DNA of 64,000 nucleotides from Platycnemis pennipes (GCA_933228895.1 OW121851.1:128573624-128637623); one strand, 5' to 3'; positions 14,389 through 27,726 are shown, counted from the first letter of the stretch. The notes: generated by a model from the sequence alone, not told the origin. Translations and numbers: made by a program.

Positions 14389-15879
14389 AGACGGAGTGGC
14401 CTTTTTTTAAAAGTTATTTCCTTATCATAATTTCAGTTCTACCATTGTTATACCACTAAAAGTTAATTTTTTGTCTCTTCTCAGTACTTTTCACCTATTT
14501 CACGTATACTTTTATTGCAAAACAAAATTCAGACGGAGTGGCCTTTTTTCAAAAGTTATTTCTTTATCATAATTTCATTTCTACCATTGTTATACTACTA
14601 AAAGTTCCTTTTTTGGCTCTTCTCAGTACTTTTCACCTATTTCACGTATACTTTTATAGCAAATAAAAATTCAGACGGAGTGGCCTTTTTTCAATAGTTA
14701 TTTCTTTATCATAAATTCAGTTCTACTACTGAAATTCCACTACAATTAACTTTTTTGCCTCTTCTCAGTACTTCTCACCTATTTCACGTATACTTTTATA
14801 GCAAAACAAAAAATTCAGACGGAGAGGTCTTTTTTCAATAGTTATTTCTTTATCATAAATTCAGTTCTACTACTGAAATTCCACTACAATTAACTTTTTT
14901 GCCTCTTCTCAGTACTTCTCACCTATTTCACGTATACTTTTATAGCAAAAAAAAATTTAGACGGAGTGGCCTTTTTTCAAAAGTTATTTCTTTATCATAA
15001 ATTCAGTTCTACTACTGTTATTCCACTACAATTTACTTTTTCGCCTCTTCTCAGTACTTTTCAATTAATTTTCGGTATACTTTTATAGCAAAAATAAAAA
15101 TTCAGACGGAGAGGCCTTTTTTCATAAGTTATTTCTTTATCATAAATTCAGTTCTACTACTGTTATTCCACTCATATTTACTTTTTCGCCTCTTCTGTGT
15201 TAATTTTCACTTAATTTTATGTATACTCTAATAGCAAAACAAAAAATTCAGACGGAGAGGTCTTTTTTCAATAGTTATTTCTTTATCATAAATTCAGTTC
15301 TACTACTGTAATTCCACTACAATTTACTTTTTGCCTCTTCTCAGTACTTTTCACCTATTTCACGTATACTTTTATAGCAAAAAAAAATTCAGACGGAGTG
15401 GCCTTTTTTCAAAAGTTATTTCTTTATCATAATTTCAGTTCTACCATTGTTATACCACTAAAAGTTACTTTTTTGTCTCTTCTCAGTACTTTTCACCTAT
15501 TTCACGTATACTTTTATAGTAAAAAAAAATTCAGACGGAGTGGCCTTTTTTCAATAGTTATTTCTTTATCATAAATTCAGTTCTACTACTGTTCTTCCAC
15601 TACAATTTACTTTTTCGCCTCTTCTCAGTACTTTTCAATTAATTTTCTGTATACTTTTATAGCAAAAATAAAAATTCAGACGGAGAGGCCTTTTTTCATA
15701 AGTTATTTCTTTATCATAAATTCAGTTCTACCACTGTTATACCACTAAAAGTTACTTTTTCGCCTCTTCTGTGTTAATTTTCACTTAATTTTATGTATAC
15801 TCCAATAGCAAAACAAAAAATTCAGACGGAGAGGTCTTTTTTCAATAGTTATTTCTTTATCATAAATTCAGTTCTACTA

Positions 15880-16176
15880 CACTGTAAAAAGTTGATCTGA
15901 TTTTCAGTGCGATCTGAATTTAAGCGCTGTCTGGTTGTAAGGCAGGAACACGGATTTAAGGTACGGAAGAGGCAGGAACATGGATGGTTGGTACAGGAGC
16001 AGTTGAGCAGGAAGCAGAGGAAGCAGGATTCTGGATGGTCTGATTTTCAGCCGTTCACCTGCCTTATTTTTAGACAAGATATTACTGCTGAAATTCAACA
16101 TACCCTGTCTTAAAATTGTTGCATCTGAAATTCAGATCGCTTTTGTACCTTAAAATCAGATCTACTTTTTACAGTG
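15880..16176. mobile_element. MITE (TA target site) inserted in the satellite
   Basis: A 297-bp non-satellite segment interrupts one monomer. The ends are inverted repeats starting CACTGTAAAAAGT, matching at 24 of the first 25 positions. Weaker inverted similarity continues to about 50 bp and includes GCGATCTGAATTT on the left and its complement on the right. The element is flanked by TA on both sides (15,878-15,879 and 16,177-16,178). Removing it with one TA restores the normal satellite sequence exactly. No transposase is encoded; the two overlapping open frames of about 65 codons are incidental. TA duplication is typical of the Tc1/mariner group, but the family assignment is inferred from target site and size only. 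Confidence 0.93.
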
Positions 16177-19100
16177 TACTGTTATTCCACTACAATTTAC
16201 TTTTTTGCCTCTTCTCAGTACTTTTCACCTATTTCACGTATACTTTTATAGCAAAAAAAAATTTAGACGGAGAGGCCTCTTTTCAAAAGTTATTTCTTTA
16301 TCATAATTTCAGTTCTACCATTGTTATACCACTAAAAGTTCCTTTTTTGGCTCTTCTCAGTACTTTTACCTATTTCACGTATACTTTTATTGCAAAAAAA
16401 AATTCAGACGGAGTGGCCTTTTTTCAAAAGTTATTTCTTTATCATAATTTCAGTTCTACCATTGTTATACCACTAAAAGTTACTTTTTTGTCTCTTCTCA
16501 GTACTTTTCACCTATTTCACGTATACTTTTATAGCAAAAAAAAATTCAGACGGAGTGGCCTTTTTTCAAAAGTTATTTCTTTATCATAATTTCATTTCTA
16601 CCATTGTTATACCACTAAAAGTTACTTTTTCGCCTCTTCTCAGTACTTTTCAATTAATTTTCTGTATACTTTTATAGCAAAAATAAAAATTCAGACGGAG
16701 AGGCCTTTTTTCATAAGTTATTTCTTTATCATAAATTCAGTTCTACCACTGTTATACCACTAAAAGTTACTTTTTCGCCTCTTCTGTGTTAATTTTCACT
16801 TAATTTTATGTATACTCTAATAGCAAAACAAAAAATTCAGACGGAGAGGTCTTTTTTCAATAGTTATTTCTTTATCATAAATTCAGTTCTACTACTGTTA
16901 TTCCACTACAATTTACTTTTTTGCCTCTTCTCAGTACTTTTCACCTATTTCACGTATACTTTTATAGCAAAAAAAAATTTAGACGGAGAGGCCTTTTTTC
17001 AAAAGTTATTTCTTTATCATAATTTCAGTTCTACCATTGTTATACCACTAAAAGTTACTTTTTTGGCTCTTCTCAGTACTTTTACCTATTTCACGTATAC
17101 TTTTATTGCAAAAAAAAATTCAGACGGAGTGGCCTTTTTTCAAAAGTTATTTCTTTATCATAATTTCAGTTCTACCATTGTTATACCACTAAAAGTTACT
17201 TTTTCGCCTCTTCTGTGTTAATTTTCACTTAATTTTATGTATACTCTAATAGCAAAACCAAAAAATTCAGACGGAGAGGTCTTTTTTCAATAGTTATTTC
17301 TTTATCATAAATTCAGTTCTACTACTGTAATTCCACTACAATTTACTTTTTCGCCTCTTCTCAGTACTTTTCAATTAATTTTCTGTATAATTTTATAGCA
17401 AAAATAAAAATTCAGACGGAGAGGCCTTTTTTCATAAGTTATTTCTTTATCATAAATTCAGTTCTACCACTGTTATACCACTAAAAGTTACTTTTTCGCC
17501 TCTTCTGTGTTAATTTTCAATTAATTTTATGTATACTCTAATAGCAAAACAAAAAATTCAGACGGAGAGGTCTTTTTTCAATAGTTATTTCTGTATCATA
17601 AATTCAGTTCTACTTCTGTAATTCCACTACAATTTACTTTTTTTCCTCTTCTCAGTATTTTTCACCTATTTAACGTATACTTTTATAGCAAAAAAAAATT
17701 CAGACGGAGTGGCCTTTTTTCAATAGTTATTTCTTTATCATAATTTCAGTTCTACCAGTGTTATACCACTAAAAGTTACTTTTTCGCCTCTTCTGTGTTA
17801 ATTTTCACTTAATTTTATGTATACTCTAATAGCAAAAAAAAAATTCAGACGGAGAGGTCTTTTTTCAATAGTTATTTCTTCAATCATAAATTCAGTTCTA
17901 CTACTGTTATTCCACTACAATTTACTTTTTTGCCTCTTCTCAGTACTTTTCACCTATTTCACGTATACTTTTATAGCAAAAAAAAATTTAGACGGAGAGG
18001 CCTTTTCTCAAAAGTTATTTCTTTATCATAATTTCAGTTCTACCATTGTTATACCACTAAAAGTTACTTTTTTGGCTCTTCTCAGTACTTTTACCTATTT
18101 CACGTATACTTTTATTGCAAAAAAAAATTCAGACGGAGTGGCCTTTTTTCAAAAGTTATTTCTTTATCATAATTTCAGTTCTACCATTGTTATACCACTA
18201 AAAGTTACTTTTTCGCCTCTTCTGTGTTAATTTTGACTTAATTTTATATATACTCTAATAGCAAAACAAAAAATTCAGACGGAGAGGTCTTTTTTCAATA
18301 GTTATTTATTTATCATAAATTCAGTTCTACTACTGTTATTCCACTACAATTTACTTTTTTGCCTCCTCTCAGTACTTTTCACCTATTTATCGTATACTTT
18401 TATAGCAAAAAAAAATTTAGACGGAGTGGCCTTTTTTCAAAAGTTATTTCTATATCATAATTTCAGTTCTACCATTGTTATACCACTAAAAGTTACTTTT
18501 TTGTCTCTTCTCAGTACTTTTCACCTATTTCACGTATACTTTTTTTGCAAAAAAAAATTCAGACGGAGTGGCCTTTTTTCAATAGTTATTTCTTTATCAT
18601 AAATTCAGTTCTACCATTGTTATACCAATAAAAGTTACTTTTTTGCCTCTTCTCAGTACTTTTCACCTATTTCACGTATACTTTTATAGCAAAAAAAAAT
18701 TCAGACGGAGTGGCCTTTTTTCAAAAGTTATTTCTTTATCATAAATTCAGTTCTAATACTGTTATTCCACTACAATTTACTTTTTTGCCTCTTCTCAGTA
18801 CTTTTCACCTATTTTACGTATACTTTTATAGCAAAAAAAAATTTAAACGGAGTGGCCTTTTTTTAAAAGTTATTTCTTTATCATAAATTCAGTTCTACTA
18901 CTGTAATTCCACTACAATTTACTTTTTTGTCTCTTCTCAGTACTTTTCACCTATTTCACGTATACTTTTATAGCAAAAAAAAATTCAGACTGAGTGGCCT
19001 TTTTTCAATAGTTATTTCTTTATCATCAATTCAGTTCTACTACTGTTATTCACTACAATTTACTTTTTCGCCTCTTCTCAGTACTTTTCAATTAATTTTC

Positions 19101-22100
19101 TGTATACTTTTATAGCAAAAATAAAAATTCAGACGGAGAGGCCTTTTTTCATAAGTTATTTCTTTATCATACATTCAGTTCTACCACTGTTATACCACTA
19201 AAAGTTACTTTTTCGCCTCTTCTGTGTTAATTTTCACTTAATTTTTTGTATACTTTAATAGCAAAACAAAAAATTCAGACGGAGAGGTCTTTTTTCAATA
19301 GTTATTTCTTTATCATAAATTCAGTTCTAATACTGTTATTCCACTACAATTTTCTTTTTTGCCTCTTCTCAGTACTTTTCACCTATTTCACGTATACTTT
19401 TATAGCAAAAAAAAATTTAGACGGAGTGGCCTTTTTTTAAAAGTTATTTCCTTATCATAATTTCAGTTCTACCATTGTTATACCACTAAAAGTTAATTTT
19501 TTGTCTCTTCTCAGTACTTTTCACCTATTTCACGTATACTTTTATTGCAAAACAAAATTCAGACGGAGTGGCCTTTTTTCAAAAGTTATTTCTTTATCAT
19601 AATTTCATTTCTACCATTGTTATACCACTAAAAGTTACTTTTTTGTCTCTTCTCAGTACTTTTCACCTATTTCACGTATACTTTTATAGCAAAAAAAAAT
19701 TCAGACGGAGTGGCCTTTATTCAATAGTTATTTCTTTATCATAAATTCAGTTCTACTACTGTTATTCCACTATTATTTACTTTTTCGCCTCTTATCAGTA
19801 CTTTTCAATTAATTTTATGTATACTTTAATAGCAAAACAAAAAATTCAGACGGAGAGGTCTTTTTTCAATAGTTATTTCTTTATCATAAATTCAGTTCTA
19901 CTACTGTTATTCCGCTACAATTTACTTTTTCGCCTCTTCTCAGTATTTTTCAATTAATTTTCGGTATACTTCTATAGCAAAAATAAAAATTCAGACGGAG
20001 AGGCCTTTTTTCATAAGTTATTTCTTTATCATAAATTCAGTTCTACTACTGTTATTCCACTAATATTTACTTTTTCGCCTCTTCTGTGTTAATTTTCACT
20101 TAATTTTATGTATACTCTAATAGCAAAACAAAAAATTCAGACGGAGAGGTCTTTTTTCAATAGTTATTTCTTTATCATAAATTCAGTTCTACTACTGTAA
20201 TTCCACTACAATTTACTTTTTTGCCTCTTCTCAGTACTTTTCACCTATTTCACGTATACTTTTATAGCAAAAAAAAATTCAGACGGAGTGGCCTTTTTTC
20301 AAAAGTTATTTCTTTATCATAATTTCAGTTCTACCATTGTTATACCACTAAAAGTTACTTTTTTGTCTCTTCTCAGTACTTTTCACCTATTTCACGTATA
20401 CTTTTATAGTAAAAAAAATTCAGACGGAGTGGCCTTTTTTCAATAGTTATTTCTTTATCATAAATTCAGTTCTACTACTGTTCTTCCACTACAATTTACT
20501 TTTTCGCCTCTTCTCAGTACTTTTCAATTAATTTTCTGTATACTTTTATAGCAAAAATAAAAATTCAGACGGAGAGGCCTTTTTTCATAAGTTATTTCTT
20601 TATCATAAATTCAGTTCTACCACTGTTATACCACTAAAAGTATCTTTTTCGCCTCTTCTGTGTTAATTTTCACTTAATTTTATGTATACTCTAATAGCAA
20701 AACAAAAATTTCAGACGGAGAGGTCTTTTTTCAATAGTTATTTCTTTACCATAAATTCAGTTCTACTACTGTTATTCCACTACAATTTACTTTTTTGCCT
20801 CTTCTCAGTACTTTTCACCTATTTCACGTATACTTTTATAGCAAAAAAAATTTAGACGGAGAGGCCTTTTTTCAAAAGTTATTTCTTTATCATAATTTCA
20901 GTTCTACCATTGTTATACCACTAAAAGTTACTTTTTTGTCTCTTCTCAGTACTTTTACCTATTTCACGTATACTTTTATTGCAAAAAAAAATTCAGACGT
21001 AGTGGCCTTTTTACAAAAGTTATTTCTTTATCATAATTTCAGTTCTACCATTGTTATACCACTAAAAGTTACTTTTTTGTCTCTTCTCAGTACTTTTCAC
21101 CTATTTCACGTATACTTTTATAGCAAAAAAAAATTCAGACGGAGTGGCCTTTTTTCAATAGTTATTTCTTTATCATAAATTCAGTTCTACTACTGTTATT
21201 CCACTACAATTTACTTTTTCGCCTCTTCTCAGTACTTTTCAATTAATTTTCTGTATACTTTTATAGCAAAAATAAAAATTCAGACGGAGAGGCCTTTTTT
21301 CATAAGTTATTTCTTTATCATAAATTCAGTTCTACCACTGTTATACCACTAAAAGTTACTTTTTCGCCTCTTCTGTGTTAATTTTCACTTAATTTTATGT
21401 ATACTCTAATAGCAAAACAAAAAATTCAGACGGAGAGGTCTTTTTTCAATAGTTATTTCTTTATCATAAATTCAGTTCTACTACTGTTATTCCACTACAA
21501 TTTACTTTTTTGCCTCTTCTCAGTACTTTTCACCTATTTCACGTATACTTTTATAGCAAAAAAAAATTTAGACGGAGTGGCCTTTTTTCAAAAGTTATTT
21601 CTTTATCATAATTTCAGTTCTACCATTGTTATACCACTAAAAGTTACTTTTTTGGCTCTTCTCAGTACTTTTACCTATTTCACGTATACTTTTATTGCAA
21701 AAAAAAATTCAGACGGAGTGGCCTTTTTTCAAAAGTTATTTCTTTATCATAATTTCAGTTCTACCATTGTTATACCACTAAAAGTTACTTTTTTGTCTCT
21801 TCTCAGTACTTTTCACCTATTTCACGTATACTTTTATAGCAAAAAAAAATTCAGACGGAGTGGCCTTTTTTCAATAGTTATTTCTTTATCATAAATTCAG
21901 TTCTACTACTGTTATTCCACTACAATTTACTTTTTCGCCTCTTCTCAGTACTTTTCAATTAATTTTCTGTATACTTTTATAGTAAAAATAAAAATTCAGA
22001 CGGAGAGGCCTTTTTTCATAAGTTATTTCTTTATCATAAATTCAGTTCTACCACTGTTATACCACTAAAAGTTACTTTTTCGCCTCTTCTGTGTTAATTT

Positions 22101-25100
22101 TCACTTAATTTTATGTATACTCTAATAGCAAAACAAAAAATTCAGACGGAGAGGTCTTTTTTCAATAGTTATTTCTTTATCATAAATTCAGTTCTACTAC
22201 TGTAATTCCACTACAATTTACTTTTTCGCCTCTTATCAGTACTTATCAATTAATTTTCTGTATAATTTTATAGCAAAAATAAAAATTCAGACGGAGAGGC
22301 CTTTTTTCATAAGTTATTTCTTTATCATAAATTCAGTTCTACCACTGTTATACCACTAAAAGTTACTTTTTCGCCTCTTCTGTGTTAATTTTCACTTAAT
22401 TTTATGTATATTCTAATAGCAAAACAAAAAATTCAGACGGAGAGGTCTTTTTTCAATAGTTATTTCTTTATCATAAATTCAGTTCTACTTCTGTAATTCC
22501 ACTACAATTTACTTTTTTTCCTCTTCTCAGTATTTTTCACCTATTTAACGTATACTTTTATAGCAAAAAAAAATTCAGACGGAGTGGCCTTTTTTCAAAA
22601 GTTATTTCTTTATCATAATTTCAGTTCTACCAGTGTTATACCACTAAAAGTTACTTTTTTGTCTCTTCTCAGTACTTTTCACCTATTTCACGTATACTTT
22701 TATAGCAAAAAAAAATTCAGACGGAGTGGCCTTTTTTCAATAGTTATTTTTTTATCATAAATTCAGTTCTACTACTGTTATTCCACTACAATTTACTTTT
22801 TCGCCTCTTCTCAGTACTTTTCAATTAATTTTCTGTATACTTTTATAGCAAAAAAAAAATTCAGACGGAGAGGCCTTTTTTCATATGTTGTTTCTTTATC
22901 ATAAATTCAGTTCTACCACTGTTATACCACTAAAAGTTACTTTTTCGCCTCTTCTGTGTTAATTTTCACTTAATTTTATATATACTCTAATAGCAAAACA
23001 AAAAATTCAGACGGAGAGGTCTTTTTTCAATAGTTATTTCTTTATCATAAATTCAGTTCTACTACTGTTATTCCACTACAATTTACTTTTTTGCCTCCTC
23101 TCAGTACTTTTCACCTATTTATCGTATACTTTTATAGCAAAAAAAAATTTAGACGGAGTGGCCTTTTTTCAAAAGTTATTTCTTTATCATAATTTCAGTT
23201 CTACCATTGTAATACCACTAAAAGTACTTTTTTGTCTCTTCTCAGTACTTTTCACCTATTTCACGTATACTTTTATTGCAAAAAAAAATTCAGACGGAGT
23301 GGCCTTTTTTCAATAGTTATTTCTTTATCATAAATTCAGTTCTACCATTGTTATACCAATAAAAGTTACTTTTTTGCCTCTTCTCAGTACTTTTCACCTA
23401 TTTCACGTATACTTTTATAGCAAAAAAAAATTCAGACGGAGTGGCCTTTTTTTTTAAAGTTATTTCTTTATCATAATTTTAGTTCTACCAGTGTTATACC
23501 ACTAAAAGTTACTTTTTTGTCTCTTCTCAGTACTTTTCACCTATTTCACGTATACTTTTATAGCAAAAAAAAATTCAGACGGAGTGGCCTTTTTTCAATA
23601 GTTATTTCTTTATCATAAATTCAGTTCTAATACTGTTATTCCACTACAATTTACTTTTTTGCCTCTTCTCAGTACTTTTCACCTAGTTTACGTATACTTT
23701 TATAGCAAAAAAAAATTTAGACGGAGTGGCCTTTTTTTAAAAGTTATTTCTTTATCATAATTTCAGTTCTACCATTGTTATACCACTAAAAGTTAATTTT
23801 TTGTCTCTTCTCAGTACTTTTCACCTATTTCACGTATACTTTTATAGCAAAAAAAAATTCAGACGGAGTGGCCTTTTTTCAATAGTTATTTTTTTATCAT
23901 AAATTCAGTTCTACTACTGTTATTCCACTACAATTTACTTTTTCGCCTCTTCTCAGTACTTTTCAATTAATTTTCTGTATACTTTTATAGCAAAAAAAAA
24001 AATTCAGACGGAGAGGCCTTTTTTCATATGTTGTTTCTTTATCATAAATTCAGTTCTACCACTGTTATACCACTAAAAGTTACTTTTTCGCCTCTTCTGT
24101 GTTAATTTTCACTTAATTTTATATATACTCTAATAGCAAAACAAAAAATTCAGACGGAGAGGTCTTTTTTCAATAGTTATTTCTTTATCATAAATTCAGT
24201 TCTACTACTGTTATTCCACTACAATTTACTTTTTTGCCTCCTCTCAGTACTTTTCACCTATTTATCGTATACTTTTATAGCAAAAAAAAATTTAGACGGA
24301 GTGGCCTTTTTTCAAAAGATATTTCTTTATCATAATTTCAGTTCTACCATTGTAATACCACTAAAAGTTACTTTTTTGTCTCTTCTCAGTACTTTTCACC
24401 CATTTCACGTATACTTTTATTGCAAAAAAAAATTCAGACGGAGTGGCCTTTTTTCAATAGTTATTTCTTTATCATAAATTCAGTTCTACCATTGTTATAC
24501 CAATAAAAGTTACTTTTTTGCCTCTTCTCAGTACTTTTCACCTATTTCACGTATACTTTTATAGCAAAAAAAAATTCAGACGGAGTGGCCTTTTTTCAAA
24601 AGTTATTTCTTTATCATAATTTTAGTTCTACCAGTGTTATACCACTAAAAGTTACTTTTTTGTCTCTTCTCAGTACTTTTCACCTATTTCACGTATACTT
24701 TTATAGCAAAAAAAAATTCAGACGGAGTGGCCTTTTTTCAATAGTTATTTCTTTATCATAAATTCAGTTCTAATACTGTTATTCCACTACAATTTACTTT
24801 TTTGCCTCTTCTCAGTACTTTTCACCTATTTTACGTATACTTTTATAGCAAAAAAAAATTTAGACGGAGTGGCCTTTTTTTAAAAGTTATTTCTTTATCA
24901 TAATTTCAGTTCTACCATTGTTATACCACTAAAAGTTAATTTTTTGTCTCTTCTCAGTACTTTTCACCTATTTCACGTATACTTTTATTGCAAAACAAAA
25001 TTCAGACGGAGTGGCCTTTTTCAAAAGTTATTTCTTTATCATAATTTCAGTTCTACCATTGTTATACCACTAAAAGTTACTTTTTTGTCTCTTCTCAGTA

Positions 25101-26640
25101 CTTTTCACCTATTTCACGTATACTTTTATAGCAAAAAAAAATTCAGTCGGAGTGGCCTTTTTTCAATAGTTATTTCTTTATCATAAATTCAGTTCTACTA
25201 CTGTTATTCCACTATTATTTACTTTTTCGCCTCTTCTCAGTACTTTTCAATTAATTTTCTATATACTTTTATAGCAAAAATAAAAATTCAGACGGAGAGG
25301 CCTTTTTTCATAAGTTATTTCTTTATCATAAATTCAGTTCTACCACTGTTATACCACTAAAAGTTACTTTTTCGCCTCTTCTGTGTTAATTTTCACTTAA
25401 TTTTATGTATACTCTAATAGCAAAACAAAAAATTCAGACGGAGAGGTCTTTTTTCAATAGTTATTTCTTTATCATAAATTCAGTTCTACTACTGTTATTT
25501 GACTACAATTTACTTTTTTGCCTCTTCTCAGTACTTTACACCTATTTATCATATACTTTTATAGCAAAAAAAAATTTAGACGGAGTGGCCTTTTTTCAAA
25601 AGTTATTTCTTTATCATAAATTCAGTTCTACTACTGTTATTCCACTACAATTTACTTTTTCGCCTCTTCTCAGTACTTTTCAATTAATTTTCGGTATACT
25701 TTTATAGCAAAAATAAAAATTCAGACGGAGAGGCCTTTTTTCATAAGTTATTTCTTTATCATAAATTCAGTTCTACTACTGTTATTCCACTAATATTTAC
25801 TTTTTCGCCTCTTCTGTGTTAATTTTCACTTAATTTTATGTATACTCTAATAGCAAAACAAAAAATTCAGACGGAGAGGTCTTTTTTCAATAGTTATTTC
25901 TTTATCATAAATTCAGTTCTACTACTGTAATTCCACTACAATTTACTTTTTTGCCTCTTCTCAGTACTTTTCACCTATTTCACGTATACTTTTATAGCAA
26001 AAAAAAATTCAGACGGAGTGGCCTTTTTTCAAAAGTTATTTCTTTATCATAATTTCAGTTCTACCATTGTTATACCACTAAAAGTTACTTTTTTGTCTCT
26101 TCTCAGTACTTTTCACCTATTTCACGTATACTTTTATAGTAAAAAAAAATTCAGACGGAGTGGCCTTTTTTCAATAGTTATTTCTTTATCATAAATTCAG
26201 TTCTACTACTGTAATTCCACTACAATTTACTTTTTTGCCTCTTCTCAGTACTTTTCACCTATTTCACGTATACTTTTATAGCAAAAAAAAATTCAGACGG
26301 AGTGGCCTTTTTTCAAAAGTTATTTCTTTATCATAATTTCAGTTCTACTACTGTTATTCCACTACATTTTACTTTTTTGCCTCTTCTCAGTACTTTTCAC
26401 CTATTTCACGTTTACTTTTATAGCAAAAAAAAATTCAGACGGAGTGGCCTTTTTTCAAAAGTTATTTCTTTATCATAATTTCAGTTCTACCATTGTTATA
26501 CCACTAAAAGTTACTTTTTTGTCTCTTCTCAGTACTTTTCACCTATTTCACGTATACTTTTATAGCAAAAAAAAATTCAGATGGAGTGGCCTTTTTTCAA
26601 AAGTTATTTCTTTATCATAAATTCAGTTCTACCATTGTTA
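16177..26640 (+). repeat. Tandem satellite array, young block, part 2
   Basis: Continuation of the same 143-147 bp satellite in the same orientation, with the same flavours. Segments here resemble blocks far upstream. The run with AACCAAAAAATTCAG followed by GTATAATTTTATAGC near 17,256 also occurs near 30, 2,915 and 9,360. Long-range exchange or repeated block duplication has therefore shaped the array. No insertion other than the MITE was seen. Confidence 0.96.
22700..24985 (+). repeat. Higher-order repeat pair, period about 1,143 bp
   Basis: About 22,700-23,842 is repeated at 23,843-24,985, roughly eight monomers per unit. A diagnostic variant, TATGTTGTTTC, lies at 22,884 and 24,027. A second is TTTTTTTATCATAAATT at the head of each copy. 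Differences are single bases and short A- or T-run changes. The period differs from the two other duplications, so no single fixed higher-order unit governs the array. Confidence 0.83.
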
Positions 26641-27340
26641 TACCACTAAAAGTTACTTTTCGCCTCTTCTTAGTACTTTTCACTTAATTTTATGTATACG
26701 CTAATAGCAAAACAATAAATTCAGACGGAGAGGCCTTTTTTCAAAAGTTATTTTTTACAATAATTTAGTTCTACCACTGTTATTCCACTAAAATTTACTC
26801 TTTCGCTTCTTTTCAGTACTTTTCACCTAATTTCATGTATACTTTTATAGCAAAACAAAAAATTCAGACGAAGAGGCCTTTTCTCAAAAGTTATTTCCTT
26901 ATAATAAATTCAGTTCTAGAACTATTTATCCACTAAAATTTAATTTTTTCGCCTCTTCTTAGTACTTTTCACCTAATGTCATGTAAACTTTCATAGCTAA
27001 ACAAAAAATTCAGGCGGTAAGGCCTTTTTTTCAATAGTTATTTCTTTATCATAAATTCAGTTTTACCACTGTTATACCACTACAATTTACTTTTTCGCCT
27101 CTTCTCAGACTTATGACCTAATTTAATGTATACTCTTGTAGCAGAACATAAAATTCAGATGGAGAGGCCTTTTCTCAAAAGTTATTTCTTTATCATAAAT
27201 TCAGTTCTACCACTGTTATTCCACTACAATTTGCTTTTTCGCCTCTTCTCAGTATTTTTCACCTAATTTTATGTATACTTCTATAGCAAAACAAAACATT
27301 CAGACGGAGAGGCCTTTTCTCAAAAGTTATTTTATTATTA
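26640..27340 (+). repeat. Diverged edge of the young satellite block
   Basis: The last four or five + strand monomers are clearly more diverged than the array core. They show changes such as CAGATGGAGAGG, CAGGCGGTAAGG, TTTTCTCAAAAG and CATGTAAACTTTC, plus short indels. Decay at the array margin is expected when unequal exchange homogenises the core but not the edge. The block ends in AAAAGTTATTTTATTATT, immediately before the strand switch. Confidence 0.9.
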
Positions 27341-27352
27341 ACTTTTAAATAA
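27323..27352. other. Strand-switch point of the satellite
   Basis: Left of this point monomers read on the + strand; right of it the same monomer reads on the - strand. The junction is a short imperfect palindrome: AAAAGTTA on the left and TAACTTTT on the right, around an AT-rich spacer. These two strings are the same part of the monomer in opposite orientation, so the two blocks meet at homologous positions. An inversion or template switch with a breakpoint inside a monomer would produce this. The exact base is uncertain within about 15 bp. Confidence 0.85.
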
Positions 27353-27695
27353 AACCCTCTCTCTCTGCATTATCCATTTTATAAAATCAGGTAAACTATA
27401 CTACGATGAGACAAAAAATTTAATTTTAGTGAAAATACTGGGAGAGTAATAAATTTATTAGTAAGAAATAATTTTGAGAAAAAAAATCCTTATCTGAACA
27501 ATTTCTTTTTCTATTAAGTTTTGCGTCAAATGAGTTAAAATAGTAGAGAACATGCAAAATATTTAATATGAGTGAAAAAACATAAAGTAGAAATAAGATT
27601 ACTTAGAATGAAATAACTTTTGAGAAAAAGCCTCTCGATCTTAATATTTGTTTTGATATTAATTTTGCTTAAAATGAGGTGAACAGTTCTGAGAA

Positions 27696-27726
27696 GACCT
27701 ATTATATTATTTAAATATAATAGGTC
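27696..27726. repeat. Short perfect inverted repeat in the old satellite
   Basis: Twelve-base arms, GACCTATTATAT and its complement, around a 7-base loop. A partial further copy (GACCTATATTATA) follows at about 27,752. This is local rearranged AT-rich sequence inside one satellite monomer; nothing suggests a function. Confidence 0.8.

Larger units (their letters stand above)
1..15879 (+). repeat. Tandem satellite array, young block, part 1
   Basis: Head-to-tail repeats of about 143-147 bp; the CAGACGG box recurs for example at 911, 1054, 1199 and 1345. Each monomer has a GC-richer box (CAGACGGAGNGGCC), a T-run, an AT-rich stretch ending in TTTATCATAA, a CAGTTCTACNACTGTTAT block, a TACTTTTTNGNCTCTTCT block and an A-tract after TTTTATAGC. 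At least three flavours alternate: one with TTTCACCTATTTCACG, one with CAATTAATTTTCTG, and one with TCACTTAATTTTATG plus TCTGTGTTAA. Many copies differ at only a few positions. Open frames of 60-165 codons throughout this block are by-products of the repeat: the same frames recur at different offsets, and there is no conserved start context. Centromeric or pericentromeric placement is inference. Confidence 0.97.

Noticed and set aside
15904..16113. Two overlapping frames of 65 and 68 codons on opposite strands inside the MITE.
   Set aside because: Short, overlapping and unrelated to any transposase; the element is only 297 bp.
919..25707. Dozens of + strand open frames of 60-165 codons rich in Phe, Leu, Tyr and Ser, resembling a family of small membrane proteins.
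   Set aside because: They are translations of the T-rich satellite. The same peptides recur in step with the monomer, start and end at repeat variants, and are read in different frames in different monomers. The hydrophobicity comes from T-rich codons.
1..27340. Regular repeats considered as a CRISPR array.
   Set aside because: The whole 143-147 bp period is repeated with no unique spacers, and the context is clearly eukaryotic.
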